Positions 16,379 to 25,291 are shown, counted from the stretch's first letter. The stretch: DNA of 64,000 bases from CAIYRG01 sp964494505 (GCA_964494505.1 CAZBRO010000012.1:68058-132057), one strand, 5' to 3'. The notes: generated from the letters alone by a model not told the origin. Made by a program: numbers and translations.

Positions 16379-19300
16379 CTACTCCGCGGCGATGACCTGT
16401 TCGGCCTCGGTCAAGGACACCGATACGAGCTGGCTCACGCCACGCTCGGCCATGGTCACGCCGAACAACCGATCCATGCGCGACATGGTGAGCGCATGAT
16501 GCGAGATGATGAGGTAGCGCGTCTCGGCCAGCCGCGTCATCTCGTCGAGCAGGCGGCAGAAGCGGTCCACATTGGCATCGTCGAGCGGGGCATCCACTTC
16601 GTCGAGCACGCAGATCGGCGCCGGGTTCACCAGAAACACCGCGAAGATCAGCGAAATCGCGGTCAGCGCCTGCTCGCCGCCCGAGAGCAGCGACAGCGTG
16701 GTCAGCTTCTTCCCCGGAGGTTTCGCCAGAATCTCCAGCCCCGCCTCCAGCGGGTCCTCGGATTCGGTGAAGGTGAGACGGGCTTCGCCGCCCTGGAACA
16801 GCTCCTTGAACAGGCGCTCGAAATTCGCATTCACCTTCTCGAAGGATTCGAGCAGCCGCTCGCGCCCCTCTTTGTTCAGGTTCTGGATGCCCCGCCGCAG
16901 CCGCTGGATGGCGCCATCGAGATCGGCACGGTCGGCGGTGAGCCCGGCCAGGCGCTGTTCGTGGTCTTGGGCTTCTTCTTCGGCGCGCAGATTCACGCCG
17001 CCCAACTGCTCCCGCTCGGCTTTCAGCTTTTCGACGCGCTTCTCGGCCTGATCCAGCGGCGGAAGCTCGGAATCGTCCTGGATCTCCGCGCGCGCGGCGA
17101 GTTCTTCCGGTGCTGCCGAGAGTTCGTCGCGGATGCGCGCAAACAGTTCGGAGAGCCTCGCGCTCGCCGATTCCGCGCGCGCCACGCAGCCGGCGCGTTC
17201 CTCACGCGCCTCCGTCAGCGCATGGGTCGCAGCCTTTGCCTGCTTATCGGCGTCGGCAAGCTCGGTTTCCGCCAAGGCGCGGGCGTCGGCGGCTTCCTTC
17301 CGTGCGGTTTCGGCAACCCCGATCGAATCCATCAGCGCCGAACGGCGCGACGCGATTTCTTCGGGTTTGGCTTCCAGTGCCGCCAATTCCGCGTTCATCT
17401 GAGCGGTACGTTCGGCAAGCGCTTCGATCTGGCGCTCGGCGGCTGCGCGCCGCTCCGACCAGCGGGCGGTTTCCTCGACAATTGCCCCGAGCCGGCCGCT
17501 TCTCACCAGGCCATCGCGCCGGATGGCTTCGAGCACCGCGCGGGCCTCACTCGACGCGGTGCGTGCATCCCCCGCGAGGCTGCGTGCCGTGGCAAGCTCG
17601 GCGGCAAGCGCCGTTCCGTCCGGTAATGCGGCGAGCGCCTCGGTCGCGTCATTCGCAGCCTGGCGCGCGTTGCCGAGCGTCTGGTCGCAATTCCTGATTT
17701 CCGCTTCCAAGGTGGCGAGACGGCCGGCGCGTTCGGCGGCGAGGCGGGCGGCCCGGGCCGCGTTGTCCTGCGCCGCATTTAAGCCGGATTCCGCCTCGCG
17801 AAGTGCGCGCACGGCCGCGCGGGCATCCTCTTGCGCCGTGGCGGCATCCCGCTGTGCGGTGGAATAAGCCAAATGCGCATCGCCCCGTTTCACCTTCGCC
17901 GCCGCAACGTCGCGCTCCAGCGATTCGAGCCGGTTGCGCTGCTGCAGCCTGATCGCCGCCTGACTGGGCGCATCGGCGGACGCCGCAAATCCGTCCCAGC
18001 GCCATAGATCGCCGCGCTGGGAGACCAATCGTTGGCCGGCGTGGAGATCCTTTTGCGCTGCTGCGCCTTCCTCCGGCGCGACCACGCCGGTGAATGCAAG
18101 CCGCCGTGCAAGCGCGGTGGGCGCCTCCACGAATTGCGCGAGCGGAGTCCCGGCGGGGAGGGGCGGGGCCTCTTCCATCGCGCCCAGATTGCGCCAATGC
18201 TGGGGCGCGGCTTCGTCCAAGGGCGCGTCGAGATCATCGCCAAGTGCCGCGGCAAGTGCTGCTTCGTAACCGGGCGCCACTTTCAGTGCATCGATCAGCG
18301 GCGGCCAGAGATCGTTTCCTTCCGGCCGCAGCAAATTGGCGAGCGCGCGAATCTCCGCTTCCAGCCCGTGCACGTCGCGTTCGGCCGCTTCCAGGGGTTT
18401 GCGCGTTTGCGTTTCGGTTTCGCGCGCGCTCATAAGCGCCGCCTCGGCGGATTCGGCCGCGGCGCGCGCGGCGTGCGCCGCCGAGCGGGCCGCTTCAACG
18501 CGCACTTCGGCCGCGGCCACGTCCGGGGTTTGCGCGATCTCGATGGCGGCCTGTTCCACGCGCGGCTGCAGGAGGTTTCGCTGCTGTTCGGCACGCCCGG
18601 CCTGGGTTTGGGCTTCGTTGCGGGCGCGTTCGTAGCCTGCGCGTGTCGCGCTCAATTGGGCGAGTTCGGACGTCAGCCGTTCGAGCGTGTGTTGGCGCGC
18701 GGTCAGAACTTCGGAAAGCCGCTGCATTTGTTCTTCGGCTTCGGCCAGTTTCTCGACCGCTACGGTATTGGCCGCTTCCAATTCGTCCGCTTCGCCCGCG
18801 AGACCGAAGAGTGCTGCACCGGCGTCCTGCTCCAGCGTGCGCTCGCGCTGAACATCATGTTCGGCCATGGATATGCGCTGGCGAAGCCGTTGGGCATCTT
18901 CGCGGGCCCGCGCCTCTTCGGCTTCCAGATTGTCGCGCGCATGCAGGAGCCGCTGCAGGGCTGCGCCCTTCACGGCTTCCACTTCCCTCAGAGGCGGCAA
19001 TGCGGCGGCGGCATCGGCCTGACGGGTGGATGATTGCGCAGCGGCGTCGGTGCGGTCGGCGACCAGCGTCGAGGCCGCGGCAAGGGCTGAGGCTGCATCG
19101 CGCGCCACCGTCTCCAGATCGCGCCAGCGCAAATGGAACAGCAGCGCCTCGGCCTTGTGAATCAGGCCCGACAGGTTGCGATAACGCGACGCCTGGCGCG
19201 CCTGACGTTTCAGCCCCTGGAGCTGGCCCTCGACCTCGGTGATGATGTCGTTGAGCCGGCCAAGATTGGTTTCGGCGGCCTTGAGCCTCAGCTCCGCCTC

Positions 19301-19834
19301 GTGGCGGCGCTGATGCAGCCCGGAAATCCCTGCGGCTTCTTCCAGAATCGCCCGCCGGGCGAGCGGCTTCTGGTTGATCAGGATCGAAATCTGGCCCTGG
19401 CGCACCAGCGCCGGCGAGGCCGATCCGGTCGAGGCATCGGCAAAGAATATCTGCACGTCGCGCTGGCGCACTTCGCGACCGTTCAGCCGGTAGATCGAGC
19501 CTGCTTCGCGCTCGATCCGGCGGGTCACCTCCACCACGTCATAGTCGTTATAGGGGGCCGGCGCGCTGCGGTCGGAATTGTCGATGAAGAGGGTGACTTC
19601 GGCATTGTTGCGCATCGGCCGCGAGCCGGTGCCGCCGAAGATCACATCGTCCATTCCGGAGCCCCGCATCGAGGTGGGCCGGTTCTCGCCCATTACCCAG
19701 CGGAGCGCCTCCAGAAGATTGGATTTGCCGCAGCCATTGGGCCCGACAATGCCGGTCAGCCCGGGCTCGATGTGAAGCTCGGTGGGATCGACGAAGGACT
19801 TGAAGCCGCTAAGCCTGAGACGGGTGAACTTCAC
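16379..19834 (-). CDS. smc: Chromosome segregation protein SMC
   Basis: A 1151-residue SMC ATPase. The N-terminal head has Walker A GPNGCGKSNLLEALRW; two long coiled coils flank a hinge (around residues 500-630); the C-terminal head has the signature LSLLSGGEQALTA and Walker B ICVLDEVDAPLDD. Together with ScpA/ScpB (not in the window) it compacts and resolves chromosomes. The coiled coils are very Ala/Arg/Glu-rich, which explains the long antisense open frames over this gene. It lies 33 bases after the DsbA-like gene in the same direction, a neighbourhood common in alphaproteobacteria. Confidence 0.96.
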   Translation of the reverse strand: MKFTRLRLSGFKSFVDPTELHIEPGLTGIVGPNGCGKSNLLEALRWVMGENRPTSMRGSGMDDVIFGGTGSRPMRNNAEVTLFIDNSDRSAPAPYNDYDVVEVTRRIEREAGSIYRLNGREVRQRDVQIFFADASTGSASPALVRQGQISILINQKPLARRAILEEAAGISGLHQRRHEAELRLKAAETNLGRLNDIITEVEGQLQGLKRQARQASRYRNLSGLIHKAEALLFHLRWRDLETVARDAASALAAASTLVADRTDAAAQSSTRQADAAAALPPLREVEAVKGAALQRLLHARDNLEAEEARAREDAQRLRQRISMAEHDVQRERTLEQDAGAALFGLAGEADELEAANTVAVEKLAEAEEQMQRLSEVLTARQHTLERLTSELAQLSATRAGYERARNEAQTQAGRAEQQRNLLQPRVEQAAIEIAQTPDVAAAEVRVEAARSAAHAARAAAESAEAALMSARETETQTRKPLEAAERDVHGLEAEIRALANLLRPEGNDLWPPLIDALKVAPGYEAALAAALGDDLDAPLDEAAPQHWRNLGAMEEAPPLPAGTPLAQFVEAPTALARRLAFTGVVAPEEGAAAQKDLHAGQRLVSQRGDLWRWDGFAASADAPSQAAIRLQQRNRLESLERDVAAAKVKRGDAHLAYSTAQRDAATAQEDARAAVRALREAESGLNAAQDNAARAARLAAERAGRLATLEAEIRNCDQTLGNARQAANDATEALAALPDGTALAAELATARSLAGDARTASSEARAVLEAIRRDGLVRSGRLGAIVEETARWSERRAAAERQIEALAERTAQMNAELAALEAKPEEIASRRSALMDSIGVAETARKEAADARALAETELADADKQAKAATHALTEAREERAGCVARAESASARLSELFARIRDELSAAPEELAARAEIQDDSELPPLDQAEKRVEKLKAEREQLGGVNLRAEEEAQDHEQRLAGLTADRADLDGAIQRLRRGIQNLNKEGRERLLESFEKVNANFERLFKELFQGGEARLTFTESEDPLEAGLEILAKPPGKKLTTLSLLSGGEQALTAISLIFAVFLVNPAPICVLDEVDAPLDDANVDRFCRLLDEMTRLAETRYLIISHHALTMSRMDRLFGVTMAERGVSQLVSVSLTEAEQVIAAE

Positions 19835-19867
19835 TCTTCACTTCCTGTTGCGCCCGTCACGGAAGAT

Positions 19868-20752
19868 TTATTTCTTCACGAGCGGGTCCAGTATCTTCTG
19901 CAAATCGTCGTAGGGGATTTCGCCCGAATGCGAGACCCCGTTGATGATGAAGGTCGGCGTCGAATTGACGTTGTACTTGGTCATGCCCTCCATCCAGTTC
20001 GCATCGACCAGCGCCAAGTTCTTCGGATCGTCGGCGCATTCCTTGACCTTGTCGGCGGGAAGTCCCGCGATGCGTCCCATCTGGGTCAGGCCTTCGAGGA
20101 TGTCCTCCTTGGTGAGCTGGTTGTTGCCGTCGAAATCCTTGATCCAGTTCATCTGATTCTTGAACAGGAGATCAATGAACGAAAAATATTGATCCCCAGA
20201 CAAACAGCGGGCGACCGCGGAGGCCATCCGGGCGGCGCCATCCAGGGGATATTCGCGGAAAACAACCTTCACCTTGCCGGTATCGACATAATCCTTGTTG
20301 AGCTTGGGGATCACGTCCTTCTGGAATGCGGCGCAATGGGGACAGGTCATGGAGGCATATTCCACGAACGTCACGGGCGCGTTCTTGGAGCCGTGGACGT
20401 TGTCGGTATCCTTGATCTCGACGCTCTGGCCGCCGCCGGTGATGCTGGCAAGGCCCGGGAGCGAATTGTCCGTTCGGCCGAACATCCAGTAGCCGGCGCC
20501 CGCTACGACGAGGACAGCCGCAATTATCCCGTACATCCGAATATTCTTGTTCATAGCCCTCACTCCCAACGATCGTGGCTCTGTCTTATCACTCATCTGC
20601 TCGAGAAGCTTTCGAGCGGGACCTGGCAAGGCCCGCGTACCTGCTTCCCATCTCGAAACCGCGCTGGGAGTTACGCCGAGCCTCTCGGCCAACTCCGTTT
20701 GCGTTATTCCAAGCGATTCGCGTGTACGAGTGACGAGTTCCGCATCCGTCAT
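19868..20752 (-). CDS. DsbA-like thiol oxidoreductase with in-frame N-terminal HTH (putative HTH-TM-thioredoxin fusion)
   Basis: The 294-residue frame has three parts. Residues 1-52 form a well-kept XRE-type helix-turn-helix (TQTELAERLGVTPSAVSRWE). Residues 73-90 are one membrane helix (IIAAVLVVAGAGYWMF). The rest is a DsbA-like thioredoxin fold with the active site CPHC in ASMTCPHCAAF and the cis-Pro in NSTPTFIING. No stop separates HTH and thioredoxin, so any ribosome starting at 20752 must make the fusion, with HTH in the cytoplasm and CPHC in the periplasm. An internal ATG at 20554 with GGGAG eight bases upstream (20563-20567) would give the ordinary membrane-anchored DsbA form of 228 residues. 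Both starts may be used. DsbA homologs between DUF721 and smc normally lack an HTH, to my knowledge. Confidence 0.85.
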   Translation of the reverse strand: MTDAELVTRTRESLGITQTELAERLGVTPSAVSRWEAGTRALPGPARKLLEQMSDKTEPRSLGVRAMNKNIRMYGIIAAVLVVAGAGYWMFGRTDNSLPGLASITGGGQSVEIKDTDNVHGSKNAPVTFVEYASMTCPHCAAFQKDVIPKLNKDYVDTGKVKVVFREYPLDGAARMASAVARCLSGDQYFSFIDLLFKNQMNWIKDFDGNNQLTKEDILEGLTQMGRIAGLPADKVKECADDPKNLALVDANWMEGMTKYNVNSTPTFIINGVSHSGEIPYDDLQKILDPLVKK

Positions 20753-20805
20753 GTTGAGCCCATGCTTAGCGCAAATAAGGCTGTTTGCAAGCGGAAATTT
20801 TCCAA

Positions 20806-20844
20806 TTTTGCCAATGGCATAATCGACTTTGCCAATGGCAAAAA
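20806..20844. promoter_or_regulatory. Two phased copies of palindrome TGCCA-A-TGGCA upstream of the HTH-DsbA gene
   Basis: TGCCAATGGCA occurs at 20809-20819 and again at 20830-20840, a spacing of exactly 21 bases, or two helical turns. Each copy is a perfect inverted repeat around a central A, with T-runs to the left (TTTTG, CTTTG) and, in the second copy, AAAA to the right. They lie 54-92 bases upstream of the ATG at 20752, between it and the DUF721 stop. A degenerate third site (TTTGCAAGCGGAAA, 20784-20797) lies closer to the gene. The arrangement looks like an operator for a dimeric repressor, plausibly the XRE domain encoded just downstream. Confidence 0.6.
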
Positions 20845-20859
20845 TCGCACGCGCTTTGG

Positions 20860-21345
20860 TTATTTGCGCAAGCCGCGCCTCAGCTTGGTCATCCTCTCGA
20901 GCGCGGCCGGCAAGGGCGGCGGTTCGTCCGTGGGGACCTCAAGCGGCGAGAAGCGGCGCGGATGATCCGCTGGCCCCGGCAGTTCGTCCAACCGGCCGGC
21001 CAGCAGTTTCAGCCGCGTGACGCGGCCGCGCCCGGCATAGGCGTTCACCCGCTCCATCAGCTCGCGTGTCTGATGCTGCAGCAGAACCACAGCACCGGGT
21101 TCGCATTTGAGCGTCAAGGTGGCGCCCTCCTTATCCTCCTGCCATTTGAAGGGGCGGGCGATTCGGGCAACCGCCGCGCCTGCAATCTCGGTCCAGCGGA
21201 GCACCAGGGTCGGATCGGTGAAGCCTGCGCGAAGAAACGCGCCATTGGCCTCGCCGAGCGCGGTTTCCTTGAGCCCGCGCGCCCAGCCATGGCGGGAGTG
21301 CGAGGGTGCCCCTTGCCCCGTATTCGGTTTCGCGTTTCTGCTCAT
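20860..21345 (-). CDS. DUF721/DciA-family protein
   Basis: A 161-residue protein with the DUF721 pattern: W-x-E-I-AG (LRWTEIAGAAVARIARPFKW), followed by LTLKCEPGAVVLLQHQTRELMERVNAYAG, the KH-like DciA core. DciA proteins assist loading of the replicative helicase DnaB in bacteria lacking DnaC. The C-terminal 50 residues are Pro/Arg-rich and look disordered. It is read divergently from mutY, with only five bases between the starts if the mutY ATG at 21351 is used, and in the same direction as the DsbA-like gene and smc. Confidence 0.8.
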   Translation of the reverse strand: MSRNAKPNTGQGAPSHSRHGWARGLKETALGEANGAFLRAGFTDPTLVLRWTEIAGAAVARIARPFKWQEDKEGATLTLKCEPGAVVLLQHQTRELMERVNAYAGRGRVTRLKLLAGRLDELPGPADHPRRFSPLEVPTDEPPPLPAALERMTKLRRGLRK

Positions 21346-21350
21346 GCTTC

Positions 21351-22427
21351 ATGGCCACCGGGAACGGCAAAGATCATAGACGACGCGGCCGCTCTGCGGC
21401 GACCCTCCTGCTGCTCGCCTGGTACGATTCGAACCGGCGCGAACTCCCCTGGCGGGCGAGGGCGGGCGAGGCGAGCGATCCCTATCGCGTCTGGCTTTCC
21501 GAGATCATGCTGCAGCAAACGACGGTGGCGGCCGTTGCGCCCTATTATCTGCGGTTTCTCGACCGCTGGCCGGATGTGAAACAGCTCGCGGCCGCCTCTC
21601 AGGACGAGGTCCTGGGCGCTTGGGCGGGACTCGGCTATTACGCGCGCGGGCGCAATTTGCATCGCGCGGCGAAACTCGTGGCCGAAGAATTCGGTGGATT
21701 GTTTCCGGGCTCGGCCGAGGCTTTGCGCAAATTGCCGGGCGTCGGCGCCTACACGGCCGCAGCGATTGCGGCGATCGCGTTCGGCGAGCGGGTGGCCGCG
21801 ATGGACGCCAACGCCGAACGCGTCATCGCGCGGCTGTTCGCGGTGGAAGAGAGGCTGCCCAAAGCCAAAACGAAACTCGCCGTCCTTGCAGAGCCGCTTG
21901 TGCCACAAGCGCGCCCCGGCGATTTCGCACAGGCGCTGATGGATTTGGGTTCGGGAATCTGCCTGCCCAAGAAGCCGCTATGCGGCGTTTGTCCGGTTGC
22001 TGCGCATTGCGAGGGCCGGCGCTTGGGCATTGCGGAGGGTTTGCCGCGCAAGGCGGCCAAGGCCGCGCGTCCCTTGCGGCGCGGCGCGGCTTTCGTGGCA
22101 ATCGACGCGGCGGGCGCGGTCTATCTGGTGCGGCGGCCGGAGAAGGGGCTCCTCGGCGGTATGCTGCAGCCGCCGTTGGGAGAATGGCGGGAGCGTTTCC
22201 CGGACCTTGAAACCGCGCTCGGCGAAGCGCCGTTCAGGGGCCGCTGGCGCAAGCAGCCGGGCATCGTCCGCCACGGCTTCACGCATTTCGAACTGGAGAC
22301 GGAAGTCTATGTCGCCCGCTTCCGCGCCCGCCCCAACGGCGAAGGAATGTGGCTCTCACGCGGCGAATTGGGCACCGCCGCGCTTCCCACCGTCATGCGC
22401 AAGATGATCGAAGCGGGGTTCGCCTAG
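21351..22427 (+). CDS. mutY: A/G-specific adenine glycosylase
   Basis: A 358-residue base-excision repair enzyme that removes adenine opposite 8-oxoguanine. It shows the helix-hairpin-helix LPGVGAYTAAAIAAIAFG, the catalytic Asp in AMDANAERVIAR, LSEIMLQQTTV, and the iron-sulfur loop with Cys spacing C-x6-C-x2-C-x5-C (CLPKKPLCGVCPVAAHC). The C-terminal NUDIX-like domain (FRGRWRKQPGIVRHGFTHFELE) reads 8-oxoG. The frame is open from 21306, but the Met at 21351 avoids overlap with the divergent DUF721 start; neither has a clear ribosome site. Confidence 0.93.
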   Translation: MATGNGKDHRRRGRSAATLLLLAWYDSNRRELPWRARAGEASDPYRVWLSEIMLQQTTVAAVAPYYLRFLDRWPDVKQLAAASQDEVLGAWAGLGYYARGRNLHRAAKLVAEEFGGLFPGSAEALRKLPGVGAYTAAAIAAIAFGERVAAMDANAERVIARLFAVEERLPKAKTKLAVLAEPLVPQARPGDFAQALMDLGSGICLPKKPLCGVCPVAAHCEGRRLGIAEGLPRKAAKAARPLRRGAAFVAIDAAGAVYLVRRPEKGLLGGMLQPPLGEWRERFPDLETALGEAPFRGRWRKQPGIVRHGFTHFELETEVYVARFRARPNGEGMWLSRGELGTAALPTVMRKMIEAGFA

Positions 22428-22530
22428 CCAACTCGCGAACCCGGCGGCAATCGTCCTCGTGCGGATGGGTGCGCGAGGATTTGTGTCGGTTTTCTTTACA
22501 TTTTGTGACGGCTTCGACAGTCATATCCCG

Positions 22531-22550
22531 CCAAAACAAGCCAAAACAAA
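22531..22550. repeat. Two tandem 10-bp repeats upstream of the PEP-CTERM gene
   Basis: CCAAAACAAG and CCAAAACAAA stand directly next to each other, 139 bases before the ATG at 22689. The gap 22428-22688 is AT-richer than the flanking genes and contains no convincing reading frame. A 10-bp period places both copies on one face of the helix, which suits a regulator site. Only two copies and low complexity make this tentative. Confidence 0.35.
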
Positions 22551-22688
22551 GAGTTCCATCACTGGCACCTTCCTTGCGTCGTGGCTGTACCCGCTCTCTT
22601 GCGCCAATGGGCACACCTCCCTCGCGCGAGCGGACGGCGTTGGATTGGTTTTTCCCTTTCATCTGCAACCCATACGAGGATGTGAGCC

Positions 22689-23432
22689 ATGAGGAATTTC
22701 TCAGTCAAAGCCGTTTGCCGCACTGCAGCACTGATCGGCGCGTTGATGGTCGGCGCCGCCCCGGTCCTCGGCGTTCCGTTGGTCGCCAACGGGTCCTTCG
22801 AGAACACGACAGCCACGACCACCAGCACGTGGTGGTGTCCCTCGCTCTGCACGGTCGCCAATTGGAGCACGCTCGACTATGGCCAGCTTATCGTGCTGCC
22901 GAGCTGGTACACCAACGGTTACCTGGTCCAAGTCCCTCTGGTCGGCGTGGCGGGCGCCTTGCCCCAGTCCAGCCCGGACGGCGGGAATTTCATATTTTCC
23001 GACAGCGATTATCACAACTCGGCCATCACGCAGACCATCACGGGACTGCAGCCGGGCAGAGACTACATGGTCAGCTTCTATCAATCTCTGATTCAGGATA
23101 CCGAACTCTTCGTCACTATTCCCGGACCCGTCAGCGGGGAGTGGCAGGTCACCTTCGGCACCACGACGCTGAATTCCGCTTTCATGACCGGCGATGGTTC
23201 GACGCTCAGCTTCTACAATTGGAAGCCCCAATCCATGAAGTTCAAGGCCACGTCACCGACGCAGGTGCTGAGCTTCCTTGCGGTGGGCACAGGCGATCCG
23301 CCGCTCGCCGGACTCGATGGCGTGAAAGTGGTCCCCGAACCGGACAGCGGCATCCTCTTGCTGATGGGGCTGCTGGGGTTCGGCGCGGTGTATCGTTTCA
23401 CCCACTGGCAGCGCATTGGCCGTCAGGGCTGA
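22689..23432 (+). CDS. PEP-CTERM sorting-domain secreted protein
   Basis: A 247-residue exported protein with a signal peptide (residues 1-28), a beta-rich body beginning LVANGSFENT, a pattern seen in DUF642-type carbohydrate-binding-like domains, and a classical C-terminal tripartite tail: VVPEPDSG, a hydrophobic helix (ILLLMGLLGFGAVY) and a basic end (RFTHWQRIGRQG). PEP-CTERM proteins are cut and sorted by exosortase, often with exopolysaccharide production; no exosortase gene lies in this window. A ribosome site (GAGGATGTGAGCC) precedes the ATG. The ligand or surface role is unknown. Confidence 0.83.
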   Translation: MRNFSVKAVCRTAALIGALMVGAAPVLGVPLVANGSFENTTATTTSTWWCPSLCTVANWSTLDYGQLIVLPSWYTNGYLVQVPLVGVAGALPQSSPDGGNFIFSDSDYHNSAITQTITGLQPGRDYMVSFYQSLIQDTELFVTIPGPVSGEWQVTFGTTTLNSAFMTGDGSTLSFYNWKPQSMKFKATSPTQVLSFLAVGTGDPPLAGLDGVKVVPEPDSGILLLMGLLGFGAVYRFTHWQRIGRQG

Positions 23433-23476
23433 CCGGGGTCTAAGGCCCGTAGCCATATGAGGGGAGCATCACCGGC

Positions 23477-24346
23477 ATGATGGGTATGCTGCAGCAATTG
23501 CAGACGGCTCTGCCGCCTTGGGCGTTCGAGTTCCTGAAGTTCGGCAACGGGCTCATCCTGCTCGTGGTGTTGTTTGTGCCCTTGGAGAGGGTGTTTGCGT
23601 TGAAACCGCAGCGCGTGCTGCGTGAGGGTTGGCGCACGGATGTCGTGTACTATTTCCTCACCAGCATCTTGCCTGGCAAGATCATCGTTGTGCCCGTCAT
23701 CGCGGCACTGTGGCTGATGCACATGGTGGCTCCGCAAGGCTTGGCGCCCAGTCTGGCCGATTGGCCGGGCTGGGCACGCTTTGCGTTCTCCATGATTGTT
23801 GCGGAATTCGGTTTCTACTGGGGGCACCGCGCGATGCATGCGTCGGCATTGTTGTGGCGGTTTCATGCGGTGCATCACAGCGCACATGAACTCGACTGGC
23901 TGGTCAATACGCGCGCCCATCCGGTCGATCTGATCCTCGTCCGGTTATGCGGTTACCTGCCGCTTTATCTGCTGGGTCTGGCGCAGCCCGCGGGCAGCAC
24001 GCTGGATTGGGTGCCGCTGCTCGTCACGCTGGTGGGCAGCACCTGGGGCTATGTGCTGCATGCCAATTTGCGCTGGCCTCTCGCCTGGTGCGAGCGCATC
24101 GTCGCCACGCCCGCCTTTCATCATTGGCATCACGAGCATCTGGGCGCGGGCGTCACGGAAAACGCGAACTATGCGGCCACCCTGCCGTTGTTCGATATGC
24201 TGTTCGGCACGTTCCGCGCGAGTGGTGCGCAATGGCCCGAACGCTATGGCATCGACGAAAAGCAGCCGTCTGCGTTGATCGATCAGGTCATGGCGCCCTT
24301 CATGGGGGCGCTCGAAGCCTACCGGAAGCCTGGTGAATTAAGGTAA
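23477..24346 (+). CDS. Sterol desaturase / fatty acid hydroxylase family protein
   Basis: A 289-residue membrane protein with the diiron His clusters of the superfamily: HRAMH (about residue 119), HAVHHS (about 132) and HHWHHEH near residue 214. Three or four membrane helices surround these. Such enzymes hydroxylate or desaturate lipids, sterols, hopanoids or carotenoids using oxygen; the substrate is not evident. GGGGAG at 23461-23466 serves the ATG at 23477. It follows the PEP-CTERM gene by 44 bases. Confidence 0.88.
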   Translation: MMGMLQQLQTALPPWAFEFLKFGNGLILLVVLFVPLERVFALKPQRVLREGWRTDVVYYFLTSILPGKIIVVPVIAALWLMHMVAPQGLAPSLADWPGWARFAFSMIVAEFGFYWGHRAMHASALLWRFHAVHHSAHELDWLVNTRAHPVDLILVRLCGYLPLYLLGLAQPAGSTLDWVPLLVTLVGSTWGYVLHANLRWPLAWCERIVATPAFHHWHHEHLGAGVTENANYAATLPLFDMLFGTFRASGAQWPERYGIDEKQPSALIDQVMAPFMGALEAYRKPGELR

Positions 24347-24418
24347 ATTCAATCGGCAATTACTATTTGGTTTCATCCCGGGTTACAATTTTAAGGTTCG
24401 GTCCGCCTGGGGGCACGC

Positions 24419-24607
24419 ATGACGGAGACGGAGGCCGCGATCCGATATCGGCAGTATGCGGAGCAATTGCGCGAGATTGCCGATTACGATCCCGACCCGA
24501 AGACCAGCTCGACGCTTCGGCGCATCGCCGATGAATGCCAGGCTATCGCGGATACCTTCTCGGCGCTCGGCCATGTGAGCCACGCCCCCTCGAGGCCGGA
24601 GGGCTAG
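24419..24607 (+). CDS. Small helical protein of unknown function
   Basis: A 62-residue protein with heptad-like charged helices: A-x2-YRQYAEQLREIA followed by TLRRIADECQAIADTF. This repeated A-YR-A-L-IA pattern occurs in many small uncharacterised proteins of alphaproteobacteria. A G-rich ribosome site (GGGGGC) precedes the ATG. No signal peptide or membrane helix. Function unknown. Confidence 0.6.
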   Translation: MTETEAAIRYRQYAEQLREIADYDPDPKTSSTLRRIADECQAIADTFSALGHVSHAPSRPEG

Positions 24608-24679
24608 CGAATCGCCGGTGCGAGGGCAATTCCCTGGGCTGCCCCGCCGGGCTATCCTTCGTCATCAGGCAGGTGACTC

Positions 24680-25267
24680 ATGCAAGACGCCAGCGATGCA
24701 ATCCTTTCCGAAACACCGGATCCCGCACCCGGTGTGGTGACTGCTGTCAGCAGGAGCACGGAGCACCATTTCACCAAGACCAACCAGCTCTTCATCCGCC
24801 TGCTCGAAGGGCTGGGCGTGGAAGGCGACGCCCATTTCGGGAAGAACGTCCAACATCTCGTGCGTGTGCGCGAAGACCCCAACCGGCCCAATCTGCGCCA
24901 GGTTCATCTGATCCATTCCGAGCTGCACGACGAATTGCGCGCTTTGGGGTTCAACGTATCGCCTGGCGAGATCGGCGAGAACGTCACCACCAGCGGCATA
25001 GCGCTTCTCAAGCTGCCCAAGGGCACGCGGCTTCATCTGGGTGAAAGCGCCGTCGTCGAAGTGACGGGCGTGCGCAATCCCTGCCGCCAGATCGACGGGT
25101 TCCAGGCGGGATTGATGGCCGCACTCCTGGGCCGCGACGATGACGGCAACGTCATCCGCAAGAGCGGCATCATGGGCATCGTACTCAGTGGCGGCGAGAT
25201 AAGGCCTGGCGATCCGATCCACGTCGAGCTTCCGCCCGAGCCGCATGAGGCACTGAAGCCGGTCTGA
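24680..25267 (+). CDS. MOSC domain-containing protein
   Basis: A 195-residue protein with a MOSC (molybdenum cofactor sulfurase C-terminal) fold: GVEGDAHFGK near the N terminus, PGEIGENVTTSG in the middle and the conserved cysteine in VTGVRNPCRQIDGF. MOSC proteins carry sulfur or the molybdenum cofactor in detoxifying or sulfur-transfer enzymes. It is a stand-alone single-domain form like YiiM without its extra domain. No molybdenum genes are nearby. It converges on the RND operon with 24 bases between stops. Confidence 0.85.
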   Translation: MQDASDAILSETPDPAPGVVTAVSRSTEHHFTKTNQLFIRLLEGLGVEGDAHFGKNVQHLVRVREDPNRPNLRQVHLIHSELHDELRALGFNVSPGEIGENVTTSGIALLKLPKGTRLHLGESAVVEVTGVRNPCRQIDGFQAGLMAALLGRDDDGNVIRKSGIMGIVLSGGEIRPGDPIHVELPPEPHEALKPV

Positions 25268-25291
25268 CCTGCGAATCGCAAGATTTGGATC

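Noticed and set aside
16379..17626. Plus-strand frames (for example 16355-17626) opposite the SMC head
   Set aside because: No family motifs, composition typical of antisense frames in coiled-coil genes.
19133..20965. A 610-residue plus-strand open frame over smc and the DsbA-like gene
   Set aside because: Shadow frame produced by GC-rich third positions; the opposite strand encodes clear SMC and thioredoxin motifs.
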